NCBI GenBank assembly: GCA_022711435.1
Contig: JAKLFB010000009.1
Span: 1 to 64,000, forward strand
From: Verrucomicrobiota bacterium
Lineage (GTDB): Bacteria; Verrucomicrobiota; Verrucomicrobiia; Limisphaerales; UBA1319
Direction: 5' to 3'
Length of the DNA: 64,000 nucleotides
Shown here: positions 1 to 8,949 of the stretch, piece after piece
How the letters are laid out: each line of letters opens with the position of its first letter
Numbering within the stretch: the first letter of the stretch is position 1
Made by a program: the position numbers and the translations under genes
The notes under the pieces: generated by a model
Seen by the model: the letters and a program-made list of their open reading frames with translations, nothing else
Databases searched by the model: none
What the model was told of the DNA's origin: nothing

Positions 1-523
1 CTTTGCCACAGGGATGCCTGACTTATTAGAAGCTTGCGTTTCAGAACTGGGCTACCCCAGCTTGCCGTGGGGGCTGTATTCCAATGTTTTCTTTTTGACA
101 AACCACATACCTGATCTTCGTGGTAAAAAATCCCGCTTTCCAGTTCACTTGGAGCCGATCAGTCGCTGCCAATGTGGTTTACTGCGAAAAGGCTCTTAGT
201 GTCATCTCACCACGAAGCGCACGAAGTGCACGAAGAAGTACTGTGACAAGTATTTCCTGAATGAATCCCTTCGTGATCGTCGTGACCTTCGTGGTAAAAA
301 ATTCCGCTTTCCAGTTCACTTGGAGCCGATCAGGAGCTGCCAATGTGGTTTACTGCGAAAAGGCTCTTAGTGTCATCTCACCACGAAGCACACGAAGTGC
401 ACGAAGAAGTGCTATGAGAAATATCTCCTAAATGAATCTCTTCGTGTCCTTCGTGACCTTCGTGGTAAAAATCCCGCTTCCCTGTTCACTTTATAGCTGA
501 CCGGGAGTGCAGTCTGCGTGCCT
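1..523. repeat. Gene-free block of phased-heptamer stem-loop repeats (family A)
   Basis: No gene is seen here. Two near-identical stem-loop units lie at about 208-295 and 379-466, 171 bp apart. Each has a left arm with three CACGAAG heptamers spaced at 9 nt and a right arm with three CTTCGTG-type heptamers, the reverse complement, with a loop of about 35 nt. A further right arm is seen near 114-125. The spacer between units is also repeated. Short open frames here are translations of the repeat and are not annotated. The same family occurs at 1612-1870 in the same orientation and at 4748-5115 inverted. Confidence 0.85.
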
Positions 524-1471
524 TCATGAGGGTTTCCAGTTTCCGAGAGCGGCTTCGAGTGCGGCCCCGACTGGGCGCATCGACACCCCCGCCGCGATCA
601 GTTTCGACGCATCGAGGACGCAATTCGAGCGCGGCGTCTTTGCGCCCAGCCGGTAGAACTCCTGGTCGTCCGCCCAGAAGTCGAATGTCCGATCCAGCCG
701 CAGGATCCGTCGGATCATCTCCACGACCTGCCGAGTGGTGATCCAGCCCGGGTTCGTCACGTTGTAGGCGCCGAATGGCGCCCGCCGCTCCCAGAGCCCG
801 AGGCAGGCGCCCACGAAATCGCCGAGATGCGAGATCGAGTTGACGTTCTCATACACCCGTGCGTAGCGCTGGATCTTGGTCAGGTAATTGCGCGGGTTGT
901 CGTGCTCGTCGAATGGGATCCGCAGCCGCCAGAGATAGGATCGGCCGACACCGGCAATCGCTTCCTCGGCCAGCGCCTTGGTCCCGCTGTAAAAGCTGCA
1001 CGGCGGACGCCGGAAGCTGAAGTTCGGTTCGTCGGTTTCGACGAATCCGCGCACGGTCTCCGGATGCGCCTCGCGCCACTCTCGAACGTCGGGGCGCATG
1101 AGGTCGGGCTCGACCCGCTCGACGCCGTTCTCGAGGATCTTGGCGCCCGTGTAGATGCATCCCGAGGAGACATGCCCCCACGGGATGCCGGCTGCCTGGC
1201 AGGCGTGAGCAACGGTCAGCGGAAACAGGGTGTTGCCCTGGAGCGTATCGGCGCGCGCCGTCTCGCAGCCGTCGACGTTCGGTTTTCCCGTGTACCCGGC
1301 TGCGTTGATCAGGAACTCCGGTTTGCGCCGGCGGATCAGGTCCACCAGGAGATCGAACCGCGTGTAATCGTGGTCCCGACGCGATATCGGTTCGAATTCC
1401 CATGACCGCTCGAGCAGCGCTTGCGCGAAGGCCTGGCCGACATAGCCCGATGCACCTAAGAGTAGAATCAT
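524..1471 (-). CDS. NRS/ER-like nucleotide-sugar epimerase/reductase (dTDP-4-dehydrorhamnose reductase superfamily)
   Basis: A 315-residue extended SDR enzyme. An N-terminal Rossmann motif GASGYVG (residues 6-12) binds NAD(P), and Y161-x3-K165 (in SFYSGTK) is the catalytic pair. The stretches NAAGYTGKPNVD (56-67), SSGC (102-105), DNPRNYLTKI and PRSN resemble the plant bifunctional NRS/ER (UER1) proteins, which convert 4-keto-6-deoxyglucose nucleotides to L-rhamnose nucleotides by 3,5-epimerisation and 4-reduction. This is more specific than ordinary RfbD. It lies downstream of rfbA on the same strand, fitting deoxysugar synthesis for a surface polysaccharide. No rfbB dehydratase is present in the window. 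The exact substrate is inference; the family assignment is firm. Confidence 0.8.
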   Translation of the reverse strand: MILLLGASGYVGQAFAQALLERSWEFEPISRRDHDYTRFDLLVDLIRRRKPEFLINAAGYTGKPNVDGCETARADTLQGNTLFPLTVAHACQAAGIPWGHVSSGCIYTGAKILENGVERVEPDLMRPDVREWREAHPETVRGFVETDEPNFSFRRPPCSFYSGTKALAEEAIAGVGRSYLWRLRIPFDEHDNPRNYLTKIQRYARVYENVNSISHLGDFVGACLGLWERRAPFGAYNVTNPGWITTRQVVEMIRRILRLDRTFDFWADDQEFYRLGAKTPRSNCVLDASKLIAAGVSMRPVGAALEAALGNWKPS

Positions 1472-2423
1472 ACGACAATTCCTGCTACCAGGTCAGAATC
1501 TGGATCCCGCGAAATCAGGAGGGACTTTGCCCGCGGAACACGCGGAACACACGGAAAGAAATGCCCGGAATTAGGATGTGATTTACCACAGAAAGGCTCA
1601 CAATGTTATCTCACCACGAAGCACACGAAGTGCACGAAGAAGTACTATGAGGAATAATTCCCGAATGAATTCCTTCGTGTCCTTCGTGATCTTCGTGGTA
1701 AAAAATCCCGTTTTCCAGTTCACTTGGAGCCGATCCGTAGCTGCCAATGTGGTTTACTGCGAAAAGGCTCATAGTGTTATTCCACCACGAAGCGCACGAA
1801 GTGCACGAAGAAGCACTATGAGAAAAGTCTCCTAAATGAATTCCTCCGTGTCCTCGGTGTCCTCGGTGGTAAAATGCTTCCCAGTCCTTTCACCACAGAG
1901 AGCACCGAGAGCACTGAGATGAATGCCCGAACCCAACCGGCTCCAATCCCCTTCCTCCTCTCCGTATGCTCGGTGTCCTCGGTGGTGATACTCAACCGCC
2001 GCTTGAAAGCTGCGGCTACCGATTTTGGATCCGCCTCCTCACCTCGGCCGCTACGGTTTCAAGTCCATTCCGCGTCATTCCGCGTCATTCCGCGGGCAAA
2101 ATCTGTGTTAATCTCCGTCATCTGCGGACAAATGAAACTCCGCGTCTCTGCGTCTCTGCGGGAGAATGAACACACGGAAAGAAATGCCCGGAATTAGGAT
2201 GTGGTTTACCACAGAAAGGCTCATAATGTTCCCTCACCACGAAGCACACGAAGTGCACGAAGAAGTACTATGATAATTCCTGAATAAATTCCTTCCTCCT
2301 CTCCGTGTCCTCGGTGTCCTCGGTGGTGAGAAAAAACTGCAGCCTGGAATCCGCAGTTCAACTTCCGCGTCAATCCGCGTGGTCTGCGGGCAAGAACTGT
2401 CTGGCGCCTTTCCGATCCGATTC
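1472..2423. repeat. Gene-free repeat block with family A, family B and chimeric stem-loops
   Basis: This 950-bp spacer holds no convincing gene. A family A stem-loop (CACGAAG arms) is at 1612-1699. A family B stem-loop at 1891-1987 has arms of CACCGAG/CACTGAG and CTCGGTG heptamers, also at 9-nt steps. At 1783-1870 and 2235-2328 the left arm is of family A but the right arm is of family B, so the arms behave as exchangeable modules. Around 2006-2025 there is a copy of a GCTTGAAAGCTGCGGCTAC element also found near 10707, 11090 and 24851. Short frames encoding serine/threonine/arginine-rich peptides are translated repeats. Confidence 0.8.
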
Positions 2424-3311
2424 TCACTTCGAGGCAAGATCGCCCCGTTTGGCCTCGTCGATGATCCCGGCCAGGTACAGGCGATATTCGCAGTTAGGCA
2501 TTCGGGAGACCGTATGCTCGAGCTGAGCCAGCGAGATCCGCCCGGCGCGAAACGCCGCTTCCTCGGGACACCCGATCTTGATGCCCTGTCGCCGCTCGAT
2601 CGTCTGCACGTAGGCGGAGGCTTCGTGGAGGCTCGTGGTGGTCCCCGCATCGAGCCACGCAAATCCGCGGCTCAGCCGATAGACCCGCAGGGCGCCGCGC
2701 CGCATGTATTCGCGGTTGACGTCCGTGATCTCGAGCTCGCCCCGCGCGGACGGCTCGAGGTTGCGCGCGATCGACACCACCTCGGCATCGTAGAGATACA
2801 GGCCCGGCACCGCAAAATCGCTCCGGGGCTGTTTGGGCTTTTCCTCGATCGAAAAAGCCCGCCCCTGCGCGTCGAACTCGACCACGCCGTATCGCTCCGG
2901 ATCGTGAACCTGATAGCCGAATATCGTCGCTCCCGACTGGAACTCGCTGAACGCGCGATGGAATGTGTCGCCTCCGTAAAAGATGTTGTCCCCGAGGATC
3001 AGGGTGACGGGGCTATTTCCGATAAACGACTCGGCGATGAGAAACGCCTGGGCGATCCCCGCCGGACGCGCCTGTTCACGGTAGTCGAATGACACGCCCC
3101 ACGCCGAGCCGTCGCCAAAGAGATCCCGGAATCGCGCAAGATCTTTCGGAGTCGATATCAGGCAGAACTCGCGTATCCCATGTTCGATCAGGGTGGTCAG
3201 CGGGTAATAGACCATCGGCTTGTCGAACACCGGCTGGAGCTGCTTGCTCGCCACCAGGGTCAGCGGATACAGCCGCGAACCGGCCCCGCCCGCAAGTATG
3301 ATGCCTTTCAT
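2424..3311 (-). CDS. rfbA: Glucose-1-phosphate thymidylyltransferase
   Basis: A 295-residue nucleotidyltransferase that makes dTDP-glucose from dTTP and glucose-1-phosphate, the first step toward dTDP-deoxysugars. The signature GGAGSRLYPLT sits at residues 8-18, followed by KQLQPVFDKPMVYYPL and LGDNIFYGG, which carries the metal-binding aspartate. Length is typical of RfbA/RmlA. It is on the minus strand with the aminotransferase upstream and the NRS/ER-like enzyme downstream, but repeat-filled spacers separate all three, so they may not be one transcript. No strong Shine-Dalgarno is seen before the ATG; the start was chosen because MKGIILAGGAGSR is the conserved N-terminus. Confidence 0.93.
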   Translation of the reverse strand: MKGIILAGGAGSRLYPLTLVASKQLQPVFDKPMVYYPLTTLIEHGIREFCLISTPKDLARFRDLFGDGSAWGVSFDYREQARPAGIAQAFLIAESFIGNSPVTLILGDNIFYGGDTFHRAFSEFQSGATIFGYQVHDPERYGVVEFDAQGRAFSIEEKPKQPRSDFAVPGLYLYDAEVVSIARNLEPSARGELEITDVNREYMRRGALRVYRLSRGFAWLDAGTTTSLHEASAYVQTIERRQGIKIGCPEEAAFRAGRISLAQLEHTVSRMPNCEYRLYLAGIIDEAKRGDLASK

Positions 3312-3595
3312 ATCGATCTATTTGGTGGCAGGGCCGAGCCGCTGGCCAGCTAACATCGCCGCGTGAGGACACGCGGCCTGTCTACATCGCCAGGATCGGC
3401 CCCTCATGTAGGCCGGGTCACCTGACCCGGCGTCTGCTCCGTGGGCGCCGCGCTGATGACTGCAAGCTCACAGCCCGGCGCGCAGCGGAGTGCCCGCCCT
3501 ACCTCCAGGCTACCGACGTGCCGTCCTCCGTCTTTTGACGTACCGACGCACCGACGCACCGTCCTCCGTCTTCTGACGAACCGACGCACAGACCC
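3312..3595. repeat. Intergenic repeat spacer with one REP-type double palindrome
   Basis: At about 3358-3442 lies a diverged single copy of the unit that is tandemly repeated at 16951-17487: a palindrome around CGCGTGAGGACACGCGG and then GCCGGGTCACCTGACCCGGC (9-bp stem, 2-nt loop). From about 3462 to 3595 follows another dispersed sequence, with the phrase GTGCCGTCCTCCGTCTT and tandem CCGACGCACC motifs, which recurs near 25075-25175. No gene is supported. Confidence 0.75.
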
Positions 3596-4705
3596 TTAGG
3601 CACCACGATATTCATTGACCGCGGCAATCACGGCATCGACCTGGTCCGCGGTCATCACCGGGCTCATGGGCAGGCTAAGCACTTCACGATGGATCTTCTC
3701 GGTGATCGGATACGACCGCCCGTTCCACGCCCGGTATGCCTCCTGCCGATGGGGCGGGATCGGATAATGAACCACGGTCTGGACGCCGCGCTCGAGCAGA
3801 TGCTTCTGGAACCCGTCGCGGTCTCGAGTCCGGACTACGAACAGATGCCACACGTGCGATTCGTCGCCGCGCGCCACGACGGGCAGGATCACCGCCGGAT
3901 TCCTGATCTGGTCGAGATACCGCCGCGCAATCGCCCGGCGGCGCGCATTTTCGTCCGCGAGATGCTCGAGCTTGACCCGGAGCAGGGCGGCCTGCATTTC
4001 GTCCAGACGATTGTTCGGGCCCTGATATCGGTTCTGGTATTTGACATGCGACCCGTAATTGCGAAGGGCGCGGACTGTTTCCGCCAATGCTGGATCGGCG
4101 GTGAGCACGGCGCCGGCGTCCCCGAGCGCGCCCAGGTTTTTGCCCGGGTAAAAGCTGTAGCCGGCCGCATCGCCTAGGGTCCCAACCACGCGCCCATCGA
4201 GCATGGCGCCGTGGGCTTGCGCGCAATCCTCGATCACCTTGAGACCCCGGCGCGATGCGATCGCGCGGATCTCGGTCATCGCAGCCGCTTGTCCGTAAAG
4301 ATGAACCACCATGATCGCGCGCGTCCGTGGGGTGAGCGCCGCCTCGATAAGGTCCGGATCCAGGTTGTAGGTGCCGAGATCGGGCTCGACCAGGACCGGC
4401 TCGATCCGGTTCTCGGTGATGCTCAGGATCGTCGCGATATAGGTGTTGGCAGGGACAACGACCGCGTCGCCTTCGGCCAGAACGCCCAGCTCCTTGTAGG
4501 CGCGCAGGATCAGAGTCAGCGCATCGAGCCCGTTCGAGATTCCGACCGCGTGGACGGCCCCGCAGGACCGGGCGAACTCGGCTTCGAACGCCTTGACCTC
4601 CTGCCCCAGGATATACCAGCCGGAATCGATCACGCGCGTCGCTGCGTCGATCAGCTCCTGCCGATACTGGGCATTGATCGGTTTGAGATCGAGGAAGGGG
4701 ATCAT
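3596..4705 (-). CDS. DegT/DnrJ/EryC1/StrS family sugar aminotransferase
   Basis: A PLP-dependent aminotransferase of 369 residues that would aminate a keto-sugar nucleotide. The PLP lysine is K189 in [15 protein letters not shown]160/CAQAHGA matches the cofactor-binding aspartate region and HLYGQ (135-139) is conserved. The ATG at 4705 gives MIPFLDL, the typical start of the family; an upstream in-frame extension begins in repeat DNA and is rejected. Neighbours are rfbA and polysaccharide polymerase genes, so the product is probably an amino-deoxysugar for surface glycan. The exact sugar cannot be read from sequence. Confidence 0.9.
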   Translation of the reverse strand: MIPFLDLKPINAQYRQELIDAATRVIDSGWYILGQEVKAFEAEFARSCGAVHAVGISNGLDALTLILRAYKELGVLAEGDAVVVPANTYIATILSITENRIEPVLVEPDLGTYNLDPDLIEAALTPRTRAIMVVHLYGQAAAMTEIRAIASRRGLKVIEDCAQAHGAMLDGRVVGTLGDAAGYSFYPGKNLGALGDAGAVLTADPALAETVRALRNYGSHVKYQNRYQGPNNRLDEMQAALLRVKLEHLADENARRRAIARRYLDQIRNPAVILPVVARGDESHVWHLFVVRTRDRDGFQKHLLERGVQTVVHYPIPPHRQEAYRAWNGRSYPITEKIHREVLSLPMSPVMTADQVDAVIAAVNEYRGA

Positions 4706-5121
4706 GGTCGGCGGCTTCAAGCGAAAAGCGGAAAACAAGACTTTTTTACCACGAAGGTCACGAAGGACACGAAGGAATTCATTTAGGATAGATTTCTCAT
4801 AGTACTTCTTCGTGCACTTCGTGTGCTTCGTGGTGAGATGACACTACGAGCCTTTTTGTGGTGAGCCACATTGTCGGCTACTGGGCGGCCACAGGTGAAC
4901 AAGCAACCGACTTTTTTACCACGAAGGTCACGAAGGACACGAAGGAATTCATTTAGGATAGATTTCTCATAGCACTTCTTCGTGTGCTTCGTGTGCTTCG
5001 TGGTGAGAGAATGTTATGAGCCGTTTCATGGTGAAAGGGTAAGCGGACTTTTTACCACGAAGATCAAAGGAATTATTCAGGACACATATTGTGATTAAAC
5101 TTCTTCTTCGTGGTGAGGAAC
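4706..5121. repeat. Family A stem-loop repeats, inverted orientation
   Basis: Two full stem-loops at 4748-4835 and 4918-5005 (170 bp apart) and a degenerate third at about 5054-5115. They are in the opposite orientation to those at 1-466 and 1612-1699. Arms are three CACGAAG heptamers and their complements at 9-nt steps. The region lies between the aminotransferase and the polymerase gene and contains no gene. Confidence 0.82.
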
Positions 5122-6969
5122 TCATCCCGTGGCCTTGGCCGTTCTAATCGACAGCGCAACCGAGCAGAGCAGAAGGAACAGCGCCAGGATCGAGTGGATC
5201 TGGAGCGGGAAATCGAATCGGGCATGGAGCAGGCACCCGCCGAGGGACACGCCGAGCAACGCGGCGAACGGCCAGGGCACAGGCGTTCCCGATCCGCGCC
5301 AGAGATGCATCGGCACCATGATCAGGGCCACCAGGATCATTCCGAACCCGACCCATCCGAACGTGATCCGCGTCTCGAGCCAGTCGTCGTGGACCTGGGC
5401 GGCCCACCACTTGCCCATGCCGGGCTGGTAGAGCTGATACAGATGCGCGAAGCTGCCCGGCCCCGTGCCGTAGAGCGGATAATCCCGAGCCATCTGACGG
5501 GCGTTTTCGTAAATGATCGTCCGCCCGCTCATTGTGCCCGGACCCGAGCTGATCTGTTCGAGCCGAGGCTGCAATTGTGTCCATCCCAACCAGAAGATCA
5601 GGCCGGACACGACGGCTAATGTAGCCATCAAAGGAAGCCGGATCCGGTGTCGGGACCTGCCTTCGGCCATGTACAGAATTCCGACAGCGGCAAGAATCCC
5701 CGCCCCGCTCACCAGCGCACCGCCCCGGCTCGATGAGATGGCCGGGCACGCCGCCATGAGCATGGTGCAGGGCAACGCCAGCACGTGCGCGCCCCCCCCC
5801 CGGAGCGGCCGGGCACGCGGATTCGAGTAATGGCTGCGTCGGAGGGCCCACCAGAGACCGAGGCTGACCGGCCAAACCAGGTTGAAATACTGGGCGGCAT
5901 TGCTCCGATACGCATAGGGGCCGAATTGGCCAAGGCAGCGTGTATTGAACCGGGGCCGGACATGCCAGAGCAGCTTGTCCGTTTTCGATAGCCTCTGCAC
6001 GATGGATTCCACGCCGAGCACAGTCCCATTCAGGCACAAAATCCACAGCATTCGCTGAAGGCGAGCCGGGATCAGATGCGGCATGCGACCGGATGTTGGA
6101 TCTGGGGGCCGGCCTGGAGAGACGGGCGATCCTTTGGATGCCAACCTCAGCAACTCTTCCGCACCTCCACCCTCGATTCCCTTCGAACCGTCGACCCGCG
6201 ATTCGCGATCCTCGCTGCGCCGGGAACGCCGTTCGCGCCGGCTTTGACCCAGGAGCCAGTCGCGCGACGCCCAGAAGAGACAAGCCAGACCCAGGTACTG
6301 CCAGAAAGCGAACCACCCGGCATCCCGATCGTAGCTGTGCGGCAGCCAGGGGATGTAATTGTCGAAATAGTCGAACCTGAGCTCGAACGGCAGGTAATTG
6401 GCGCGCGCGTTGAGCACGCTGACCAGGCAATAGCCAAGAATCAGAACGGTCAGGACGGCCAGAACGCGCGTGGGCCAGGAAGCGCCTGTTGGGGGAGGAT
6501 CGGAACGCGATTCGGCGGGCTCAGGATCATCGATCTGGCCGTGTGGTGTCTGCCTGCCGCCGGCGAGCAGGCTGGGAGCCAAGCCTGCATCTGTCTGTAG
6601 GCCGGGTCCCCTGCCTGCGCCAAGCGAAGTGCGGCAGGCAGGCCCGACCCGGCGTTGCGGATCGATACCGCTATCGAAGGATGATGGGTTGTCCTCGCCA
6701 GCGGGCATGGCGCTCCATCGCGCCGGCTGATAGCCCGTCAGCCATCGGATGATCCACTTGAAAAGGAGCAGGGCGCCGAGGCTGTAGGTCGTGTAGTTCA
6801 TGACCCGGACAGCCCAAGGCTGCGTGGTCCCGAACGCCCACGGGCCGAACACGATCGCCCCGTAGATTACGAGCTCGGTCAGCCCGTCGCACAACCGATA
6901 TGCCATCGGCGTGTGATGCCGCCGATGCCGCCGGTGATGACTTTCTTGTGTCGGATGCACTTGATGCAT
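5122..6969 (-). CDS. O-antigen ligase/polymerase (Wzy/WaaL-like) membrane protein
   Basis: About 615 residues, a polytopic inner-membrane protein. Many hydrophobic helices are visible, with the large periplasmic loop and the conserved GTGPGSFAHLYQLY and WLETRITFGWVGFG region characteristic of the Wzy_C / O-antigen ligase family. The ATG at 6969 overlaps the stop of the upstream dehydrogenase by one base (TGATG), which favours it over an upstream in-frame start inside that gene. Between the second and third membrane segments is a poorly conserved soluble stretch of about 80 residues. Its DNA at 6597-6660 contains a GTAGGCCGGGT...ACCCGGCGTT repeat element in frame. It would polymerise or ligate lipid-linked glycan units on the periplasmic side. 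Confidence 0.85.
   Translation of the reverse strand: MHQVHPTQESHHRRHRRHHTPMAYRLCDGLTELVIYGAIVFGPWAFGTTQPWAVRVMNYTTYSLGALLLFKWIIRWLTGYQPARWSAMPAGEDNPSSFDSGIDPQRRVGPACRTSLGAGRGPGLQTDAGLAPSLLAGGRQTPHGQIDDPEPAESRSDPPPTGASWPTRVLAVLTVLILGYCLVSVLNARANYLPFELRFDYFDNYIPWLPHSYDRDAGWFAFWQYLGLACLFWASRDWLLGQSRRERRSRRSEDRESRVDGSKGIEGGGAEELLRLASKGSPVSPGRPPDPTSGRMPHLIPARLQRMLWILCLNGTVLGVESIVQRLSKTDKLLWHVRPRFNTRCLGQFGPYAYRSNAAQYFNLVWPVSLGLWWALRRSHYSNPRARPLRGGGAHVLALPCTMLMAACPAISSSRGGALVSGAGILAAVGILYMAEGRSRHRIRLPLMATLAVVSGLIFWLGWTQLQPRLEQISSGPGTMSGRTIIYENARQMARDYPLYGTGPGSFAHLYQLYQPGMGKWWAAQVHDDWLETRITFGWVGFGMILVALIMVPMHLWRGSGTPVPWPFAALLGVSLGGCLLHARFDFPLQIHSILALFLLLCSVALSIRTAKATG
6597..6660. repeat. REP-like palindrome inside the Wzy-like gene
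   Basis: The coding DNA contains GTAGGCCGGGTCCCCTGCC, a short centre, then GGCAGGC...GACCCGGCGTT, an extended inverted repeat that resembles the GCCGGGTCACCTGACCCGGC element found between genes elsewhere. It keeps the reading frame open and adds residues to a loop of the membrane protein. Confidence 0.6.
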
Positions 6970-8258
6970 CACGCTTTCCAGACCTGTCCAGGCATGGTCT
7001 TGACTCGAGCCATGACGTTCCGTGTATCCACGATGCATCCGGCCCAATCGGCCAGAGCCTGGTAATCGACGTCATCATGCGCGGTTGCGATGAGGACCGC
7101 GTCGAAGCCGCCGATCGTGTCCCGATCCCAATCCACGGATCGCGTCCCGGCCCAGTGCGGATGCTCCCGGGTCGGCCGAATCACGGGCACGTGGGGATCG
7201 TAATAGGCCACCGAAGCGCCCCGCTGTTCGAGCAGATCGAGCAGGATATAGCTGGGGGACTCGCGGTCGTCATCGACGTTGGCCTTATACGCCAGGCCGA
7301 GGACAAGGACCCGGCTGCCGTTGATGGGCTTGCGATGGCTGTTCAGGGCTTCCCCCACCCGCTCGACCACGTGGCGGGGCATCGATGTGTTGATCTCGCC
7401 CGCCAGCTCGATGAACCGCGTGTGCTGTCCAAACTCGCGCGCCTTCCAGGTCAGGTAGAACGGGTCGATCGGGATGCAATGGCCACCCAGGCCTGGCCCC
7501 GGGTAGAACGGCATGAAGCCGAAGGGCTTGGTCCGAGCCGCCTGGATCACCTCCCAGATGTCGATGCCCATCGCCCCATAAACCAGCTTTAGCTCGTTGA
7601 CGAGGGCGATATTGACGCTGCGAAAGATGTTCTCGAGCAGCTTGGTCGCCTCGGCGGCGCGGCACGAGGAGACCGGCACGACCTGCTCGATCGCCTGCCG
7701 ATACAATGCCACCGCACGCTCGAGACAGGGCGGCGTCAACCCGCCCACCACCTTCGGGATGCGCGCAACCTGGCTGTTCGGGTTCCCTGGATCCTCGCGC
7801 TCGGGCGAGAACGCCAGATGGAAATCGATGCCGGCTTTCATCCCCGACCCGGCTTCGAGGACGGGCCGCAGGTCTTCGTCGGTCGTCCCCGGATACGTGG
7901 TGGATTCGAGCACCACGAGCGCCCCGCGCGCCAGGTGCGGCGCGATGGATTCGCCCGTGCGCAGAATGAACGAGATGTCCGGCTCCCGGTTTCGATTCAG
8001 GGGCGTCGGCACGCAAATGATGACCGCCTCGGCCTCGCGCACGCGCCGGAAATCGGCCGTTACCGCGAACCGTCCGGCCGCCCGCTGCTCCTCGATGGCC
8101 GCTGACGGGATATGCCGGATGTAGCTGCGCCCGGCATCGAGCGACTCGACCTTCGACGCGTCGACGTCGAATCCCAGCACCGGTGCGCCCGAGCGCGCGA
8201 ACTGCAGGGAGAGGGGCAGCCCCACGTAGCCCATTCCGACCACGGCAACCGTGCTCAT
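6969..8258 (-). CDS. Nucleotide-sugar dehydrogenase (UDP-N-acetylglucosamine/UDP-glucose 6-dehydrogenase type)
   Basis: A 429-residue NAD-dependent four-electron dehydrogenase that oxidises C6 of a UDP-sugar to a uronic acid. GMGYVGLP (residues 8-15) is the Rossmann loop, K206 lies in EATKLLEN, and the catalytic cysteine is C261 in GPGLGGHCIPIDPF. The C-terminal domain has GLAYKANVDDDRESPS. It resembles WbpA/WecC-type enzymes more than UDP-glucose dehydrogenases proper. It overlaps the regulator upstream by four bases (ATGA) and the polymerase downstream by one base, so the three form an operon. The product would supply a uronic-acid unit for the polysaccharide. Confidence 0.92.
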   Translation of the reverse strand: MSTVAVVGMGYVGLPLSLQFARSGAPVLGFDVDASKVESLDAGRSYIRHIPSAAIEEQRAAGRFAVTADFRRVREAEAVIICVPTPLNRNREPDISFILRTGESIAPHLARGALVVLESTTYPGTTDEDLRPVLEAGSGMKAGIDFHLAFSPEREDPGNPNSQVARIPKVVGGLTPPCLERAVALYRQAIEQVVPVSSCRAAEATKLLENIFRSVNIALVNELKLVYGAMGIDIWEVIQAARTKPFGFMPFYPGPGLGGHCIPIDPFYLTWKAREFGQHTRFIELAGEINTSMPRHVVERVGEALNSHRKPINGSRVLVLGLAYKANVDDDRESPSYILLDLLEQRGASVAYYDPHVPVIRPTREHPHWAGTRSVDWDRDTIGGFDAVLIATAHDDVDYQALADWAGCIVDTRNVMARVKTMPGQVWKA

Positions 8259-8755
8259 ACCATTTTCTCGATGAAAGGCAGCAGCTCCTGGATCCTCGTG
8301 TGGAACCGATCGAGCCTCTGCAGCCGCTCGATAAAAATCCGCGATTCCTCGTCGGTCAGAACGCCTTGCTCGCGATCTGCCTCGAGCTCAGTCAGAATGG
8401 TCTGCAGACGCTTCCGCGACGCCGTCAGGTAAGGGCGGATCACATCGGCCAGCGCGCCTTGGATGACGGTGGCCGGATCCGTCACCGCCTCGAAGAAGTC
8501 GCGCCGTTCGCCCGGTTTCCAGGCTTGGCGAATCAGACCCCAACTCATCAACTGCCGCGTGCCGATGCTGGCGCTGGCCTTGCTCATCCCCAGCGCCCCC
8601 ACCATGTCGTCCAACGACAACGGTTCCGCCGACGAAAACAGCAGGCCGTAGATCTGCCCGCTCGACCGGGGCAATCCCAGACGCTGACACAGTCGTCCCA
8701 CAGTCTGGACAACCTGCTGGCGGGATTGAGAGCTGACGATCCCAGGCATAACCAC
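8255..8755 (-). CDS. GbsR/MarR-family transcriptional regulator
   Basis: A 166-residue protein with a winged helix-turn-helix of the GbsR type: IYGLLFSSAEPLSLDDM, then GMSKASASIGTRQLMSWGLI as the recognition helix, then PGERRDFFEA as the wing. It is the first gene of the operon with the nucleotide-sugar dehydrogenase, overlapping it by ATGA. Such regulators are often found heading polysaccharide genes; control of this operon is inferred from position. Either ATG (8755 or 8749) could be the start. The 194-bp region upstream contains inverted half-sites that could be its operator. Confidence 0.85.
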   Translation of the reverse strand: MVMPGIVSSQSRQQVVQTVGRLCQRLGLPRSSGQIYGLLFSSAEPLSLDDMVGALGMSKASASIGTRQLMSWGLIRQAWKPGERRDFFEAVTDPATVIQGALADVIRPYLTASRKRLQTILTELEADREQGVLTDEESRIFIERLQRLDRFHTRIQELLPFIEKMV

Positions 8756-8809
8756 AGACCCTAAACCGCTTGCGCTTGCGACGGATACAAAAGAAAGATC
8801 ACCCTTAAA

Positions 8810-8864
8810 AATTGACAGACTTCGTCCCCGTCAATTCGCAGGAATCACAAACACAGCGAATTGA
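8810..8864 (-). promoter_or_regulatory. Candidate operator: inverted AATTGAC/GTCAATT half-sites upstream of the GbsR-like gene
   Basis: AATTGAC (8810-8816) faces GTCAATT (8830-8836) across 13 nt, and TCAATTCGC (8831-8839) faces GCGAATTGA (8856-8864) across 16 nt. The three half-sites lie within 115 bp of the regulator start in an otherwise unstructured, AT-richer promoter region. The overlap of the two inverted repeats is suggestive of a regulator site; no defined -35/-10 pair is convincing. Confidence 0.4.
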
Positions 8865-8949
8865 TTTCCAACAAGTTACGATCCACCGTTCAATAATGAC
8901 TTAACGAAATAAACTAAACCCCGCCAATTGCAAGCCCAAAATCTCGATC

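Noticed and set aside
14..199. 61-residue frame at the left edge
   Set aside because: It translates family A repeat spacer DNA that is repeated at 300-360 and 1700-1760.
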